From contig DDFG01000001.1 in NCBI GenBank assembly GCA_002337055.1, positions 235,061-299,060 of the forward strand: a DNA stretch of 64,000 bases, given 5' to 3'. Below the pieces are notes generated by a model. That model was not told where the DNA came from. It saw only the letters and a program-made list of their open reading frames with translations, and ran no database searches. Source of the stretch: Betaproteobacteria bacterium UBA1934. GTDB lineage: Bacteria > Pseudomonadota > Gammaproteobacteria > Burkholderiales > Rhodocyclaceae. Shown piece after piece: positions 7,984 to 18,339 of the stretch (positions within the stretch are counted from its first letter, which is position 1; the number at the start of each line of letters is the position of its first letter). A program made the position numbers and the translations under genes.

Positions 7984-8327
7984 TCAACCGCATCGTTGTC
8001 GGGGCCGGCTACGGCCTCAAGGACTGGATTGCCCAGCGCGCCACAGCCGTCATCATGGCGCTGTATACCGTGATCATCGTCATGGCAGTCATCATCGTCG
8101 CACCCGGCGATTTTGAAGCCTGGCGAGGGATTTTCGCCTGTGGCCCGATCAAGTTCGCTACCTTCATCTTCTTCCTCAGCTTGTTCTACCACGCCTGGAT
8201 TGGCGTGCGCGACATCTGGATGGATTACGTGAAGCCGGTCGGTGTGCGCCTGACCCTGCATGTGCTGACTCTGGTCGCGCTCGTGGGTTATGTGGGCTGG
8301 ATTGCTTCGATTCTCTGGAGGGTGTGA
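7980..8327 (+). CDS. sdhD: succinate dehydrogenase membrane anchor subunit
   Basis: A 115-residue three-helix membrane subunit that pairs with SdhC to hold heme b and the quinone site. FYHAWIGVRDIWMDYVKP carries the heme-ligand His (about 71) and the conserved Asp-Tyr (82-83). The GTG start at 7980 overlaps the sdhC TGA, and GGAGGG lies 7 bases upstream, inside sdhC. It overlaps or abuts sdhA. Confidence 0.93.
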   Translation: MINRIVVGAGYGLKDWIAQRATAVIMALYTVIIVMAVIIVAPGDFEAWRGIFACGPIKFATFIFFLSLFYHAWIGVRDIWMDYVKPVGVRLTLHVLTLVALVGYVGWIASILWRV

Positions 8328-8329
8328 GC

Positions 8330-10114
8330 GTGAGTATCCCTGTTCTCAAGTTTGACGCGGTGATCGTCGGTGCCGGCGGGGCCGGTCTGCGCTCCGCCAT
8401 TCAATTGTCTGAAGCTGGCCAGAAAACGGCCGTGCTCTCCAAGGTCTTTCCGACCCGCTCGCACACCGTGGCGGCGCAGGGCGGTGTGGCCGCCTCGCTC
8501 GGCAACTCCGAGGAAGATCACTGGCACTGGCATATGTACGATACCGTCAAGGGTTCCGACTGGCTCGGCGACCAGGACGCGATCGAATTCATGTGCCGCA
8601 AGGCCAATGAAGTGGTCGTCGAACTCGAACACTACGGCATGCCGTTCGACCGCCTTGACAATGGCAAGATTTACCAGCGCCCGTTTGGTGGTCACATGTC
8701 CAATTTCGGCGAGAAGCCGGTGCGCCGCTCCTGTGCGGCGGCTGACCGTACCGGACATGCCATGCTGCACGCCATGTACCAGCGCAACGTCAAGGCCAAC
8801 ACCCAGTTCTTCGTGGAATGGATGGCGTTGGACCTGATTCGCGATAGCGAGGGCGCCGTCGTTGGCGTCACCGCCATGGAAATGGAAACCGGCCAGGTTG
8901 TCATCTTTCACGCCAAGGCGGTGATTTTTGCCACGGGCGGTTCCGGGCGCATTTACTACTCCTCGACCAATGCCTTCATCAATACCGGTGACGGCTTGGG
9001 CATGGCGGCGCGCGCCGGTATCCCGCTCGAAGACATGGAATTCTGGCAGTTTCACCCGACTGGCGTCGCCGGGGCCGGTGTGCTGATCACCGAAGGCGTG
9101 CGCGGCGAGGGCGGCATCCTGCGCAATGCCTCCAAGGAACGCTTCATGGAACGCTACGCGCCGAACGCCAAGGATCTGGCGTCGCGCGACGTGGTTTCGC
9201 GGGCCATGGCAACCGAAATCAAGGAAGGTCGCGGCTGCGGTCCGAACAAGGACTACGTGCTGCTCGATATCACCCACCTCGATCCGGCCACGATCATGAA
9301 GCGCCTGCCCGGCATCCGCGAAATCGGCATCCAGTTTGCCGGCGTCGATTGCATCAAGGAACCGTTGCCGGTGGTGCCGACCTGCCATTACCAGATGGGC
9401 GGCATCCCGACCAATTACTCCGGCCGCGTCGTGGCACCGAAGAACGGCGAACTGCGTGCCGAAGTGCCCGGCTTCTATGCTGCTGGCGAATGCGCGTGCG
9501 CCTCGGTGCACGGGGCGAACCGTCTCGGCACCAACTCGCTGCTCGACCTGCTGGTCTTCGGCAAGTCCGCCGGCGATTCGGCTGTGGAAGACCTGAAGCT
9601 GGGCAAGGCGCATCGCGAGTTGCCGGCTGACGCGGCTGCTCAGTCGTTGGCACGCATCGACGCGCTGAATACCCGCAGGGGTGGCGCCAGCGTGAATGAA
9701 ACCCGTCTGGCGATGCAGCGCACCATGCAGGATCACGCCGGCGTCTTCCGCTTTGGCGACATGCTGAAGCAGGGCGTCGAAAAGATTCTGGAGGTCGAAA
9801 AGGCGGCGCGTCAGCTCGAGATTGGCGACAAGTCGCTGGTCTGGAATACGGCTCGCGTTGAAGCGCTGGAGATGGAAAACCTGATCGAAGTGGCTAAGGC
9901 CACCATGATTTCCGCCGAAGCGCGCAAGGAATCGCGTGGGGCCCATGTCCGCGACGATGCGCCGGATACGCCGGAACATCCGAACGGCCGTGACGACGAG
10001 AACTGGCTGAAGCACACGCTGTTCAGCCCGGTCGACAATACGATCACCTATAAGCCGGTCAACATGACCCCGCTGTCGGTTGAAACCATCGCGCTGAAGA
10101 CGCGTTCGTACTAA
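8330..10114 (+). CDS. sdhA: succinate dehydrogenase flavoprotein subunit
   Basis: Catalytic subunit of complex II, oxidising succinate to fumarate with covalently bound FAD. The FAD Rossmann motif VIVGAGGAGLR starts near residue 11. His45 in FPTRSHTVAAQGG is the flavin attachment residue. Substrate and active-site blocks are FWQFHPTGVAGAGVLITEGV, CHYQMGGIPTN and the C-terminal NTITYKPV segment. Of two in-frame GTGs (8324, 8330), the second is 7 bases from GGAGGG at 8317-8322, whereas the first is only 1 base from it; the protein is then 594 residues. Confidence 0.95.
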   Translation: MSIPVLKFDAVIVGAGGAGLRSAIQLSEAGQKTAVLSKVFPTRSHTVAAQGGVAASLGNSEEDHWHWHMYDTVKGSDWLGDQDAIEFMCRKANEVVVELEHYGMPFDRLDNGKIYQRPFGGHMSNFGEKPVRRSCAAADRTGHAMLHAMYQRNVKANTQFFVEWMALDLIRDSEGAVVGVTAMEMETGQVVIFHAKAVIFATGGSGRIYYSSTNAFINTGDGLGMAARAGIPLEDMEFWQFHPTGVAGAGVLITEGVRGEGGILRNASKERFMERYAPNAKDLASRDVVSRAMATEIKEGRGCGPNKDYVLLDITHLDPATIMKRLPGIREIGIQFAGVDCIKEPLPVVPTCHYQMGGIPTNYSGRVVAPKNGELRAEVPGFYAAGECACASVHGANRLGTNSLLDLLVFGKSAGDSAVEDLKLGKAHRELPADAAAQSLARIDALNTRRGGASVNETRLAMQRTMQDHAGVFRFGDMLKQGVEKILEVEKAARQLEIGDKSLVWNTARVEALEMENLIEVAKATMISAEARKESRGAHVRDDAPDTPEHPNGRDDENWLKHTLFSPVDNTITYKPVNMTPLSVETIALKTRSY

Positions 10115-10124
10115 GGAGTCCCGC

Positions 10125-10835
10125 ATGAGCCAACGCACGATCCACTTCAAGATCTACCGCTACGATCCGGACAAGGATGCCCAGCCCTACATGCAGGACA
10201 TTTCGGTCGAGGTGGATTCCACCGACCGCAAGCTGCTGGATGCGCTGACCAAGCTGAAAGCCAAGGATGACTCTATCGCTTACCGTCGCTCCTGCCGCGA
10301 GGGTGTGTGCGGGTCGGATGCCATGAACATCAACGGCAAGAACGGACTGGCCTGCCTGACCGATCTGGAAGGCCTGCCGCAGCCGGTAGTACTGCGCCCG
10401 CTGCCCGGCCTGCCGGTCATCCGCGACCTGATCGTCGACATGACCCAGTTCTTCAAGCAATACCACTCGATCAAGCCCTACCTGATCAACAACGATCCGC
10501 CGCCGGAGCGCGAGCGTCTGCAATCGCCGGAGGATCGCGAGGAATTGAACGGTCTCTACGAATGCATCCTCTGCGCCTGTTGTTCGACCTCTTGTCCGTC
10601 ATTCTGGTGGAACCCGGACAAGTTCGTCGGCCCGGCCGGTCTGCTCGCTGCCTACCGCTTCATCGCCGATACCCGCGATCAGGCGACCAACGAACGTCTA
10701 GACAATCTCGAAGATCCTTACCGCCTCTTCCGTTGCCACAGCATCATGAACTGCGTCGATGTCTGTCCAAAGGGGCTGAACCCGACCCAGGCTATCGGCA
10801 AGATAAAGGACATGATGGTCAAGAGGATGGTCTGA
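10125..10835 (+). CDS. sdhB: succinate dehydrogenase iron-sulfur subunit
   Basis: A 236-residue electron-transfer subunit of complex II. It has the [2Fe-2S] motif SCREGVCGSDAMNINGKNG followed by LAC, the [4Fe-4S] motif CILCACCSTSCPSFWW and the [3Fe-4S] motif CHSIMNCVDVCPKGLNP, in the usual order. AGGAG lies upstream of the ATG, 10 bases after sdhA. Its TGA overlaps the ATG of a 29-codon frame that leads to sdhE. Confidence 0.96.
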   Translation: MSQRTIHFKIYRYDPDKDAQPYMQDISVEVDSTDRKLLDALTKLKAKDDSIAYRRSCREGVCGSDAMNINGKNGLACLTDLEGLPQPVVLRPLPGLPVIRDLIVDMTQFFKQYHSIKPYLINNDPPPERERLQSPEDREELNGLYECILCACCSTSCPSFWWNPDKFVGPAGLLAAYRFIADTRDQATNERLDNLEDPYRLFRCHSIMNCVDVCPKGLNPTQAIGKIKDMMVKRMV

Positions 10836-10924
10836 TGCCGTTACGTGCTCTCCCCGCCTATCGTGTCAAGCCTGAACCGGAAGAGAAGCTATTCCGAAGG
10901 GCGGTTTGCCGGGAGATGTCATGA
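10835..10924 (+). CDS. possible 29-codon coupling peptide between sdhB and sdhE
   Basis: The ATG overlaps the sdhB TGA (TGATG), and the TGA overlaps the sdhE ATG (ATGA), so one continuous 29-residue frame (MPLRALPAYRVKPEPEEKLF, then RRAVCREMS) exactly bridges the two genes. I recognise no family. It may only be a ribosome-handover device, or chance. Whether the peptide is made or stable cannot be seen. Confidence 0.3.
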   Translation: MPLRALPAYRVKPEPEEKLFRRAVCREMS

Positions 10925-11172
10925 CCCATGACGAAATCGGGAAGCTGCGTTGGCGCTGTGTCCGACGAGCGTTGCTAGAGCTAGATATCTCGCTGTCGCG
11001 TTTTCTCGATGAACGCTTTTCTGGTTTGACGGACAAAGATCAACGTCTGTTTGCGGAACTCGTGGAAATGGAAGATCACGACCTCTGGTATCTGATCAGC
11101 GGTCAGGCTGAATGCAAGGAAATCCGCTTCGAGCCTATTGTGGCGATGTTACGTAAGGGTACAGTAAGTTAA
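10921..11172 (+). CDS. sdhE: SdhE-like FAD assembly factor
   Basis: An 83-residue small helical protein of the SdhE/YgfY family, which promotes covalent flavinylation of SdhA. It matches in size, operon position and the segments LDISLSRFLDERF and LTDKDQRLFAELVEMEDHDLW. The signature usually written RGxxE reads RRALLELD here: the Gly is Ala, and one extra residue (Val) sits between the preceding Trp-Arg-Cys and Arg-Arg. The ATG at 10921 has GGGAG 8 bases upstream. Altered activity is possible. Confidence 0.85.
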   Translation: MTHDEIGKLRWRCVRRALLELDISLSRFLDERFSGLTDKDQRLFAELVEMEDHDLWYLISGQAECKEIRFEPIVAMLRKGTVS

Positions 11173-11226
11173 ATTCAATAATCTATCGCCGATTTGGCGT
11201 GACAACTAACAGAGAAGGCAATCACC

Positions 11227-12525
<1,299 letters not shown>

Positions 12526-12538
12526 GAGTCAACGTGAC

Positions 12539-12565
12539 AAGGCGGCCCACGAGGCCGCCTTTTTG
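12539..12565 (+). terminator. intrinsic terminator after gltA
   Basis: AAGGCGGC (12539-12546) pairs with GCCGCCTT (12554-12561) around a 7-base loop and is followed by T residues. It is 13 bases past the gltA stop. Confidence 0.85.
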
Positions 12566-12618
12566 CTCCCGTTTCACCCGGGCGAACAGCCCAAGCAAGA
12601 CCGGAGGAGATGCTATCC

Positions 12619-15459
12619 ATGAGCAATATGCTGCAGATGCTCGACAATTCACTCTTTTTCGGCGGCAATGCGCCGTTTGTCGAAGAGTTGTATGAAACCT
12701 ATCTCGATAATCCCACGGCTGTACCGCCGGAATGGCGTGAATACTTCGACCGTTTGGCGCAGATGCCTGGTTTCGTCGCCCGCGACGTGCCGCACGCGCC
12801 TGTTGTGGCCGCCTTCGCGGAGCAAGCGAAGGATGGGGGCTTCCGCCTGCCGGCGGTGGCCCAGCCGGCGGTCGATGAATTCAAGCAGGTCGCTGTTTTT
12901 CAGCTGATTACTGCGTACCGCACGCTGGGCAATCGATGGGCCGATCTCGATCCGCTAAAACGCATGCCCCGCCCGGACATCCCGGAACTGGGGCTGGATT
13001 TTTACAAGCTGACCGATGCCGACATGAACAAGCAGTTTGCGGTTGGCAATTTTCGTATTGGCGTTGAGCGCGCCAAGCTCGGCGACATTTTTGAGGCGCT
13101 GAAGCAAACCTACTGCGGTTCGGTCGGGGTTGAAACGATGTACATGAACGAATACCCGGAACGACGCTGGATTCAGGAGCGTATCGAGCCGATTCGTGCC
13201 CGGGCCGCGTTCAATGCCGAACAGAAGAAACGCTTACTCGAGCGCCTAACGGCTGCCGAAACACTGGAACGTTACCTGCACACTCGCTACGTGGGCCAGA
13301 AACGCTTCTCGCTTGAAGGGGGGGAATCGCTGATCGTTGCGATGGACGAAGCGATCCGCTCCGCCGGCACTCGTGGTGTCGATGAGATCGTCATTGGCAT
13401 GGCGCACCGCGGCCGCCTCAATGTGCTGGTAAATACGCTGGGCAAGGAACCGTCGATGCTCTTTGCCGAATTCGAAGGCAAGAAGAAGCTCGATCTGACC
13501 GCTGGTGACGTCAAATACCATCTCGGCTTCTCTTCGGATGTGTCGACACCAGGTGGTCCCTGTCACCTGACGCTGGCTTTCAACCCTTCACACCTCGAAA
13601 TCGTCAATCCGGTTGTGGAGGGCTCTGTTTTCGCCCGCCAGTTGCGCCGCGGCGAGAATGGCAAGGGTAAGGTGCTGCCGATCCTGATTCATGGTGACGC
13701 GGCCGTCGCCGGACAGGGCTGCAACCAGGAAATGCTCAATTTTGCCCAGACGCGGGGCTACGGAACAGGTGGTACGCTGCACCTCATCGTCAACAACCAG
13801 ATCGGTTTCACCACCAGCGATCCGCGCGACTACCGTTCCTCGCTGTATTGTACTGACATTTTCAAGATGGCCGATGCGCCGATCTTCCACGTCAATGGCG
13901 ATGATCCCGAGGCGGTGGCAATGGTGACCGCGTTGGCCATCGAGTATCGCCAGGCGTTCAAAAAGGATGTTGTTGTAGACATCATCTGTTTCCGCAAGCT
14001 CGGTCACAACGAGCAGGACGAGCCGATGGTGACCCAGCCGCTGATGTACAAAAAGATTGCTCAGCATCCCGGTACGCGCAAGCTCTATGGCGACAAACTG
14101 GTGGCCGAGGGGATCCTCGCCGCCGACGGCCCGGATCGCATGATCCAGGAATACCGTGATCATCTGGATCGTGGCGAACTGCTGTACAACCCGGTCATTG
14201 CCGGCTACAAGCACCCGATGACCATCGACTGGACACCCTACCTAACCAGCAAGTACGTCCCCGATTGCGACACGCGGGTGCCCGCCAAAGAAATCCGGCG
14301 TCTTTCCGAGCGCCTGACCACTTTGCCGGCAGGCTTCACCCTGCATTCACGCGTCAAGAAAATCGTCGAGGATCGTCGGGCGATGGGTGAGGGCAACCAA
14401 CCGTTCGACTGGGGTATGGCTGAAAATCTGGCTTACGCCTCGCTGCTCGTCTCCGGTTATGGTGTGCGCCTTTCCGGTGAAGATGTCGGGCGCGGCACGT
14501 TCTTCCACCGTCATGCTGCGATGCACGACCAGAAGCGTGAAAGCTGGGACGCCGGTACCTACTATCCACTGCAAAACCTGCAAGCCAAGCAGGCTCTATT
14601 CCAATGCTACGACTCGGTGCTGTCGGAGGAGGGGGTGCTGGCCTTCGAGTACGGCTATACCTCCGCAAATCCGTATGAACTGGTAGTCTGGGAAGGCCAA
14701 TTCGGCGATTTCGCCAACGGTGCCCAAGTTGTTATCGACCAGTTCATCGCCTCCGGCGAAGCCAAATGGGGACGCAGCAGTGGACTCGTGATGCTGTTGC
14801 CGCATGGATATGAAGGCCAGGGGCCCGAACACTCGTCGGCACGCATCGAACGCTACATGCAGCTTTGTGCCGAAATGAACATGGAAATCTGCGTACCGAC
14901 GACGCCGGCGCAAATCTTCCACCTGTTGCGCAGGCAAGCGATCCGTATGCAGCGCCGTCCGCTTATCGTCATGTCGCCCAAGTCACTGCTGCGTCACAAG
15001 GACGCCGTGTCGGGCATGGACGATCTGGTCAACGGCGGTTTCCAGCATGTCATCGGCGAAACAGAGGCGCTCGATGCCAAGAAGGTCAAACGCGTGATTC
15101 TCTGCACTGGCAAGGTCTACTTCGATCTTGTTGCGGCACGTCGTGAAAAGGGCATCAAGGATATTGCCATCGTCCGTATCGAACAGCTCTATCCTTTCCC
15201 CGAAACCGCGCTGCACGCCGAACTGGCCAAGTATCCGAAGGTTACCGAAGTGGTCTGGTGTCAGGAGGAACCGCGCAACCAGGGCGCTTGGTACTGGTTT
15301 GCCTCGCGGCATCATCTCGACAACCAGATCGGAGTCAAACAGAAGCTGTTACTGGTCGCGCGTCCGGCCTCGCCGTCGCCGGCGGTGGGCTATCTGGCCA
15401 AGCACAACGAGCAACAAAAGGCGTTGGTCGAGTCCGCACTGGGCAAGATCGAGGTCTAA
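12619..15459 (+). CDS. sucA: 2-oxoglutarate dehydrogenase E1 component
   Basis: Thiamine-diphosphate-dependent E1 of the 2-oxoglutarate dehydrogenase complex, 946 residues, the normal size. It has the N-terminal SNMLQMLDNSLFFGGN segment, the GMAHRGRLNVL and HGDAAVAGQG blocks of the ThDP domain, and the C-terminal transketolase-like domain (GQFGDFANGAQVVIDQF, LPHGYEGQGPEHSSARIER). Two ATGs compete. GGAGGAG at 12603-12609 directly abuts the first (12610) but is 9 bases from the second (12619), so the second is chosen. It begins a sucA-sucB unit 21 bases apart. Confidence 0.95.
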   Translation: MSNMLQMLDNSLFFGGNAPFVEELYETYLDNPTAVPPEWREYFDRLAQMPGFVARDVPHAPVVAAFAEQAKDGGFRLPAVAQPAVDEFKQVAVFQLITAYRTLGNRWADLDPLKRMPRPDIPELGLDFYKLTDADMNKQFAVGNFRIGVERAKLGDIFEALKQTYCGSVGVETMYMNEYPERRWIQERIEPIRARAAFNAEQKKRLLERLTAAETLERYLHTRYVGQKRFSLEGGESLIVAMDEAIRSAGTRGVDEIVIGMAHRGRLNVLVNTLGKEPSMLFAEFEGKKKLDLTAGDVKYHLGFSSDVSTPGGPCHLTLAFNPSHLEIVNPVVEGSVFARQLRRGENGKGKVLPILIHGDAAVAGQGCNQEMLNFAQTRGYGTGGTLHLIVNNQIGFTTSDPRDYRSSLYCTDIFKMADAPIFHVNGDDPEAVAMVTALAIEYRQAFKKDVVVDIICFRKLGHNEQDEPMVTQPLMYKKIAQHPGTRKLYGDKLVAEGILAADGPDRMIQEYRDHLDRGELLYNPVIAGYKHPMTIDWTPYLTSKYVPDCDTRVPAKEIRRLSERLTTLPAGFTLHSRVKKIVEDRRAMGEGNQPFDWGMAENLAYASLLVSGYGVRLSGEDVGRGTFFHRHAAMHDQKRESWDAGTYYPLQNLQAKQALFQCYDSVLSEEGVLAFEYGYTSANPYELVVWEGQFGDFANGAQVVIDQFIASGEAKWGRSSGLVMLLPHGYEGQGPEHSSARIERYMQLCAEMNMEICVPTTPAQIFHLLRRQAIRMQRRPLIVMSPKSLLRHKDAVSGMDDLVNGGFQHVIGETEALDAKKVKRVILCTGKVYFDLVAARREKGIKDIAIVRIEQLYPFPETALHAELAKYPKVTEVVWCQEEPRNQGAWYWFASRHHLDNQIGVKQKLLLVARPASPSPAVGYLAKHNEQQKALVESALGKIEV

Positions 15460-15480
15460 AACAGAACAAGTGGAGCCAAC

Positions 15481-16722
15481 ATGATCATCGAAGTCAAAGT
15501 TCCCCAATTATCCGAATCCGTCGCCGAGGCGACCCTGTCCGGCTGGCGCAAGCAACCCGGTCAGGCCGTGGCGCGCGACGAAAACCTGATCGACATCGAA
15601 ACCGACAAGGTCGTGCTTGAACTACCGGCGCCCGATAACGGTGTGCTGGTCGAGATTCTCAAGGATGCCGGTGAATCAGTCGTTTCCGGCGAGATCATTG
15701 CCCGCATTGACACTGAGGCCAAGGTCGGTGCCAGCGCCCCAGCGCCGGCTGCCGTTGCAACCCCCGCGCCAGCAGTCGCAGCAGGTGCGGCTGGCATCGC
15801 CAGCCCGGCGGCCCGCAAGATACTGGAAGAAAAGGGTGTCGCGCCCACCGACGTGCCGGGTACCGGCCGCGGTGGCCGTGTCACCAAGGAAGACGCACTG
15901 TCCGCCAAGGCATCCGCTCCCAGCGCACCGTCGGCCAGCGGCCCGGTCGCGGCCGCGCCTGCGGCCAAGGCCAGCGCGGCGACGTTGCCTACCCCGCCCG
16001 TCGGGCTGGACGTCATTGCGGACCGTCCGGCCAAGCGCGTGCCGATGAGCCGACTGCGGGCACGCATTGCAGAACGTCTGGTCGAATCGCAATCGACCAA
16101 CGCCATTTTGACCACCTTCAACGAGGTCAACATGGCGCCGATCATGGCGCTTAGAAAGCAATACGCCGACAAGTTCGAGAAGACACATGGGGTTCGCCTC
16201 GGTTTCATGGGGTTCTTCGTCAAGGCCGCCTGCGCGGCGTTGCAGAAATACCCGGTGCTGAACGCCTCGGTCGATGGCAGCGACATCGTCTATCATGGCT
16301 TTATCGACATTGGCGTCGCAGTCGGTTCGCCGCGCGGTCTGGTGGTGCCGGTGCTGCGCAATGCCGATCAGATGACGCTGGCCGAAATCGAAAAGAAGAT
16401 CGGCGAATTCGGTGAAAAGGCCAAGGACGGCAAGCTTTCCATCGAAGAACTGACCGGTGGCACTTTCTCCATCAGCAATGGTGGGGTGTTCGGTTCAATG
16501 CTCTCAACGCCGATCATTAACCCGCCGCAGTCCGCCATTCTCGGCGTGCATGCGACCAAGGATCGGCCGGTGGTCGAAAACGGTCAGGTTGTCATCCGCC
16601 CGATCAACTATTTGGCCATGTCCTACGATCACCGCATCATTGACGGCCGCGAAGCCGTGCTCGGTCTGGTAGCGATGAAGGAAGCGTTGGAAGATCCCGC
16701 CCGCCTGCTGCTCGGCATCTAA
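15481..16722 (+). CDS. sucB: 2-oxoglutarate dehydrogenase E2, dihydrolipoyl succinyltransferase
   Basis: A 413-residue core subunit of the complex. A single lipoyl domain (1-80) carries the lipoylated Lys43 in IETDKVVLELPAP. An Ala/Pro-rich linker (about 82-105) is followed by a peripheral-subunit-binding domain (AGIASPAARKILEEKGVAPT), a second linker, and the catalytic acyltransferase domain ending in SYDHRIIDGREAV (His-Asp pair). GGAG precedes the ATG. The gene is followed by a hairpin terminator before lpdA. Confidence 0.95.
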   Translation: MIIEVKVPQLSESVAEATLSGWRKQPGQAVARDENLIDIETDKVVLELPAPDNGVLVEILKDAGESVVSGEIIARIDTEAKVGASAPAPAAVATPAPAVAAGAAGIASPAARKILEEKGVAPTDVPGTGRGGRVTKEDALSAKASAPSAPSASGPVAAAPAAKASAATLPTPPVGLDVIADRPAKRVPMSRLRARIAERLVESQSTNAILTTFNEVNMAPIMALRKQYADKFEKTHGVRLGFMGFFVKAACAALQKYPVLNASVDGSDIVYHGFIDIGVAVGSPRGLVVPVLRNADQMTLAEIEKKIGEFGEKAKDGKLSIEELTGGTFSISNGGVFGSMLSTPIINPPQSAILGVHATKDRPVVENGQVVIRPINYLAMSYDHRIIDGREAVLGLVAMKEALEDPARLLLGI

Positions 16723-16733
16723 GCTGAAATTCT

Positions 16734-16779
16734 CGGGGAAGGTGTCTGGCGGCCTGTCCGTCCGGCCTTCCCCGTTTTT
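16734..16779 (+). terminator. hairpin terminator/attenuator between sucB and lpdA
   Basis: CGGGGAAGG (16734-16742) pairs with CCTTCCCCG (16766-16774), followed by five T. The loop is long (23 bases) but can fold a little itself. It would end or reduce sucAB transcription before lpdA, which starts 15 bases later. Confidence 0.7.
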
Positions 16780-16793
16780 CTAAAGGATAGAAA

Positions 16794-18221
16794 ATGTCTC
16801 TCAAGGAATTCGACGTCCTCGTCATCGGCGGCGGTCCCGGCGGCTATGTAGCCGCCATCCGCGCCGCGCAGCTGGGTTTTTCCGTGGCCTGCTGCGAATC
16901 CAATCCCTATGCCGACCCCAAAGGTGAGCCGCGTCTTGGCGGCACTTGCCTGAACGTCGGCTGCATTCCCTCCAAGGCGCTGTTGCACACTTCGCATCTG
17001 TTCGAGGAAGCGGCACACGGTTTTGCCGCTCAAGGCATCCAGATCGGTGCGCCGGGCATCGACGTGCCGGTTATGAAAGGGCGCAAGGACAAGATCGTCG
17101 ACCAACTGACCGGCGGCATCAAGGGCCTGTTCAAGAAGAACAAGGTGACGCTGCTGAACGGCCATGGGTCGTTTGTTGCAGCTGAAGGCAAGGCATGGCG
17201 CATGAAGGTGGGGGCTGAAGAAGTCGTCGCCAAACAGGTGATCGTCGCCACGGGTTCCAAGGCGCGCCATCTTCCCAATGTCCCGGTGGACAACAAGATC
17301 GTCATGGACAACATTGGTGCGCTGGACCAGGAAAGTGTGCCCAAGAACCTGGCGATCATCGGCGCCGGAGTCATCGGCCTAGAGATGGGTTCGGTCTGGC
17401 GCCGCCTCGGCTCGGAGGTAACCATCCTCGAAGCCGCGCCCGAGTTTCTCTCGGCGGCCGATCAGGATGTCGCCAAGGAGGCTAGCAAGCTGTTCGGACG
17501 TCAGGGTCTGGCTATCGAACTGGGCGTCAAACTGGGCGACATCAAGGTCGGCAAGAAAGGTGTGTCGATTGCCTATGAAGACAAGGATGGCAAGGCCCAG
17601 AAACTGGATGCCGATCGCTTGATCGTTTCTATTGGCCGCATTCCCAACACCGACCGACTGAACGCCGAAGCGGTCGGCTTGAAGCTGGATGCCCGCGGTT
17701 TCGTCGAGGTCGATGACCACTGCCGCACCTGTCTGCAAGGTGTCTGGGCGGTTGGCGACGTCGTGCGCGGGCCAATGCTGGCGCACAAGGCGAGCGAAGA
17801 AGGCGTCATGGTTGCCGAACTGATGGCAGGCCAGGCCGGCCATTGCAGTTTCGAGACGGTGCCCTGGGTCATCTACACCAGCCCGGAAATTGCCTGGGTC
17901 GGCAAGACCGAGCAGCAGTTGAAGGCGGCGGGCGTTGCCTACAAGGCCGGAAAGGTGCCCTTCGCCGCCAACGGCCGGGCGCTCGGCATGGCCGACACCA
18001 GCGGCTTCGTCAAGGTGCTGGCCGATGCGGCTACTGATCGTGTGCTCGGCGTTCATATCATTGGCCCGAATGCTTCCGAACTGGTGGCAGAAGCCGTGGT
18101 GGCCATGGAGTTCGGCGCTGCTTCCGAAGACCTGGCGCGCATCTGCCATGCCCATCCGACCTTGTCTGAGGTTACGCACGAAGCGGCACTGGCGTGCGAC
18201 AAGCGGGCGTTGCATTTCTGA
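16794..18221 (+). CDS. lpdA: dihydrolipoyl dehydrogenase (E3)
   Basis: A 475-residue FAD enzyme that reoxidises dihydrolipoamide on the E2 subunit with NAD+. The FAD motif VIGGGPGGYVAAIRAAQLG starts near residue 10. Redox cysteines are 52 and 57 in GGTCLNVGCIPSK. The NAD-binding motif is IIGAGVIGLEMGSVW, and the C-terminal HAHPTLSEVTHEAA holds the catalytic His-Glu. AAAGGA stands upstream of the ATG. The gene is separated from sucB by a hairpin, so its level may be set independently, fitting a subunit shared between 2-oxoacid dehydrogenases. Confidence 0.95.
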   Translation: MSLKEFDVLVIGGGPGGYVAAIRAAQLGFSVACCESNPYADPKGEPRLGGTCLNVGCIPSKALLHTSHLFEEAAHGFAAQGIQIGAPGIDVPVMKGRKDKIVDQLTGGIKGLFKKNKVTLLNGHGSFVAAEGKAWRMKVGAEEVVAKQVIVATGSKARHLPNVPVDNKIVMDNIGALDQESVPKNLAIIGAGVIGLEMGSVWRRLGSEVTILEAAPEFLSAADQDVAKEASKLFGRQGLAIELGVKLGDIKVGKKGVSIAYEDKDGKAQKLDADRLIVSIGRIPNTDRLNAEAVGLKLDARGFVEVDDHCRTCLQGVWAVGDVVRGPMLAHKASEEGVMVAELMAGQAGHCSFETVPWVIYTSPEIAWVGKTEQQLKAAGVAYKAGKVPFAANGRALGMADTSGFVKVLADAATDRVLGVHIIGPNASELVAEAVVAMEFGAASEDLARICHAHPTLSEVTHEAALACDKRALHF

Positions 18222-18230
18222 TCGCTTTGG

Positions 18231-18265
18231 CCGGGCACGGAAGAACCCCCAGTTTTTCCGTGCCC
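18231..18265 (+). terminator. strong hairpin after lpdA
   Basis: GGGCACGGAA (18233-18242) and TTCCGTGCCC (18256-18265) form a perfect 10-bp stem 11 bases past the lpdA stop. There is no clear T-run after it, so it may act as a weak terminator or a 3'-end stabiliser. Confidence 0.45.
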
Positions 18266-18339
18266 CGGGCCTGTTTGCCGTTGCCAAGCCTCCCGCGAAC
18301 ACGGTAATGTTGCGTGGTTACGCGAATTCGGGAGCATGC

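Noticed and set aside
8324..8329. Earlier GTG start for sdhA at 8324
   Set aside because: Only 1 base from the Shine-Dalgarno GGAGGG; GTG 8330 has proper spacing.
8288..10150. 620-codon minus-strand open frame across sdhA
   Set aside because: Shadow of sdhA; the composition is reverse-complement-like and no family is visible.
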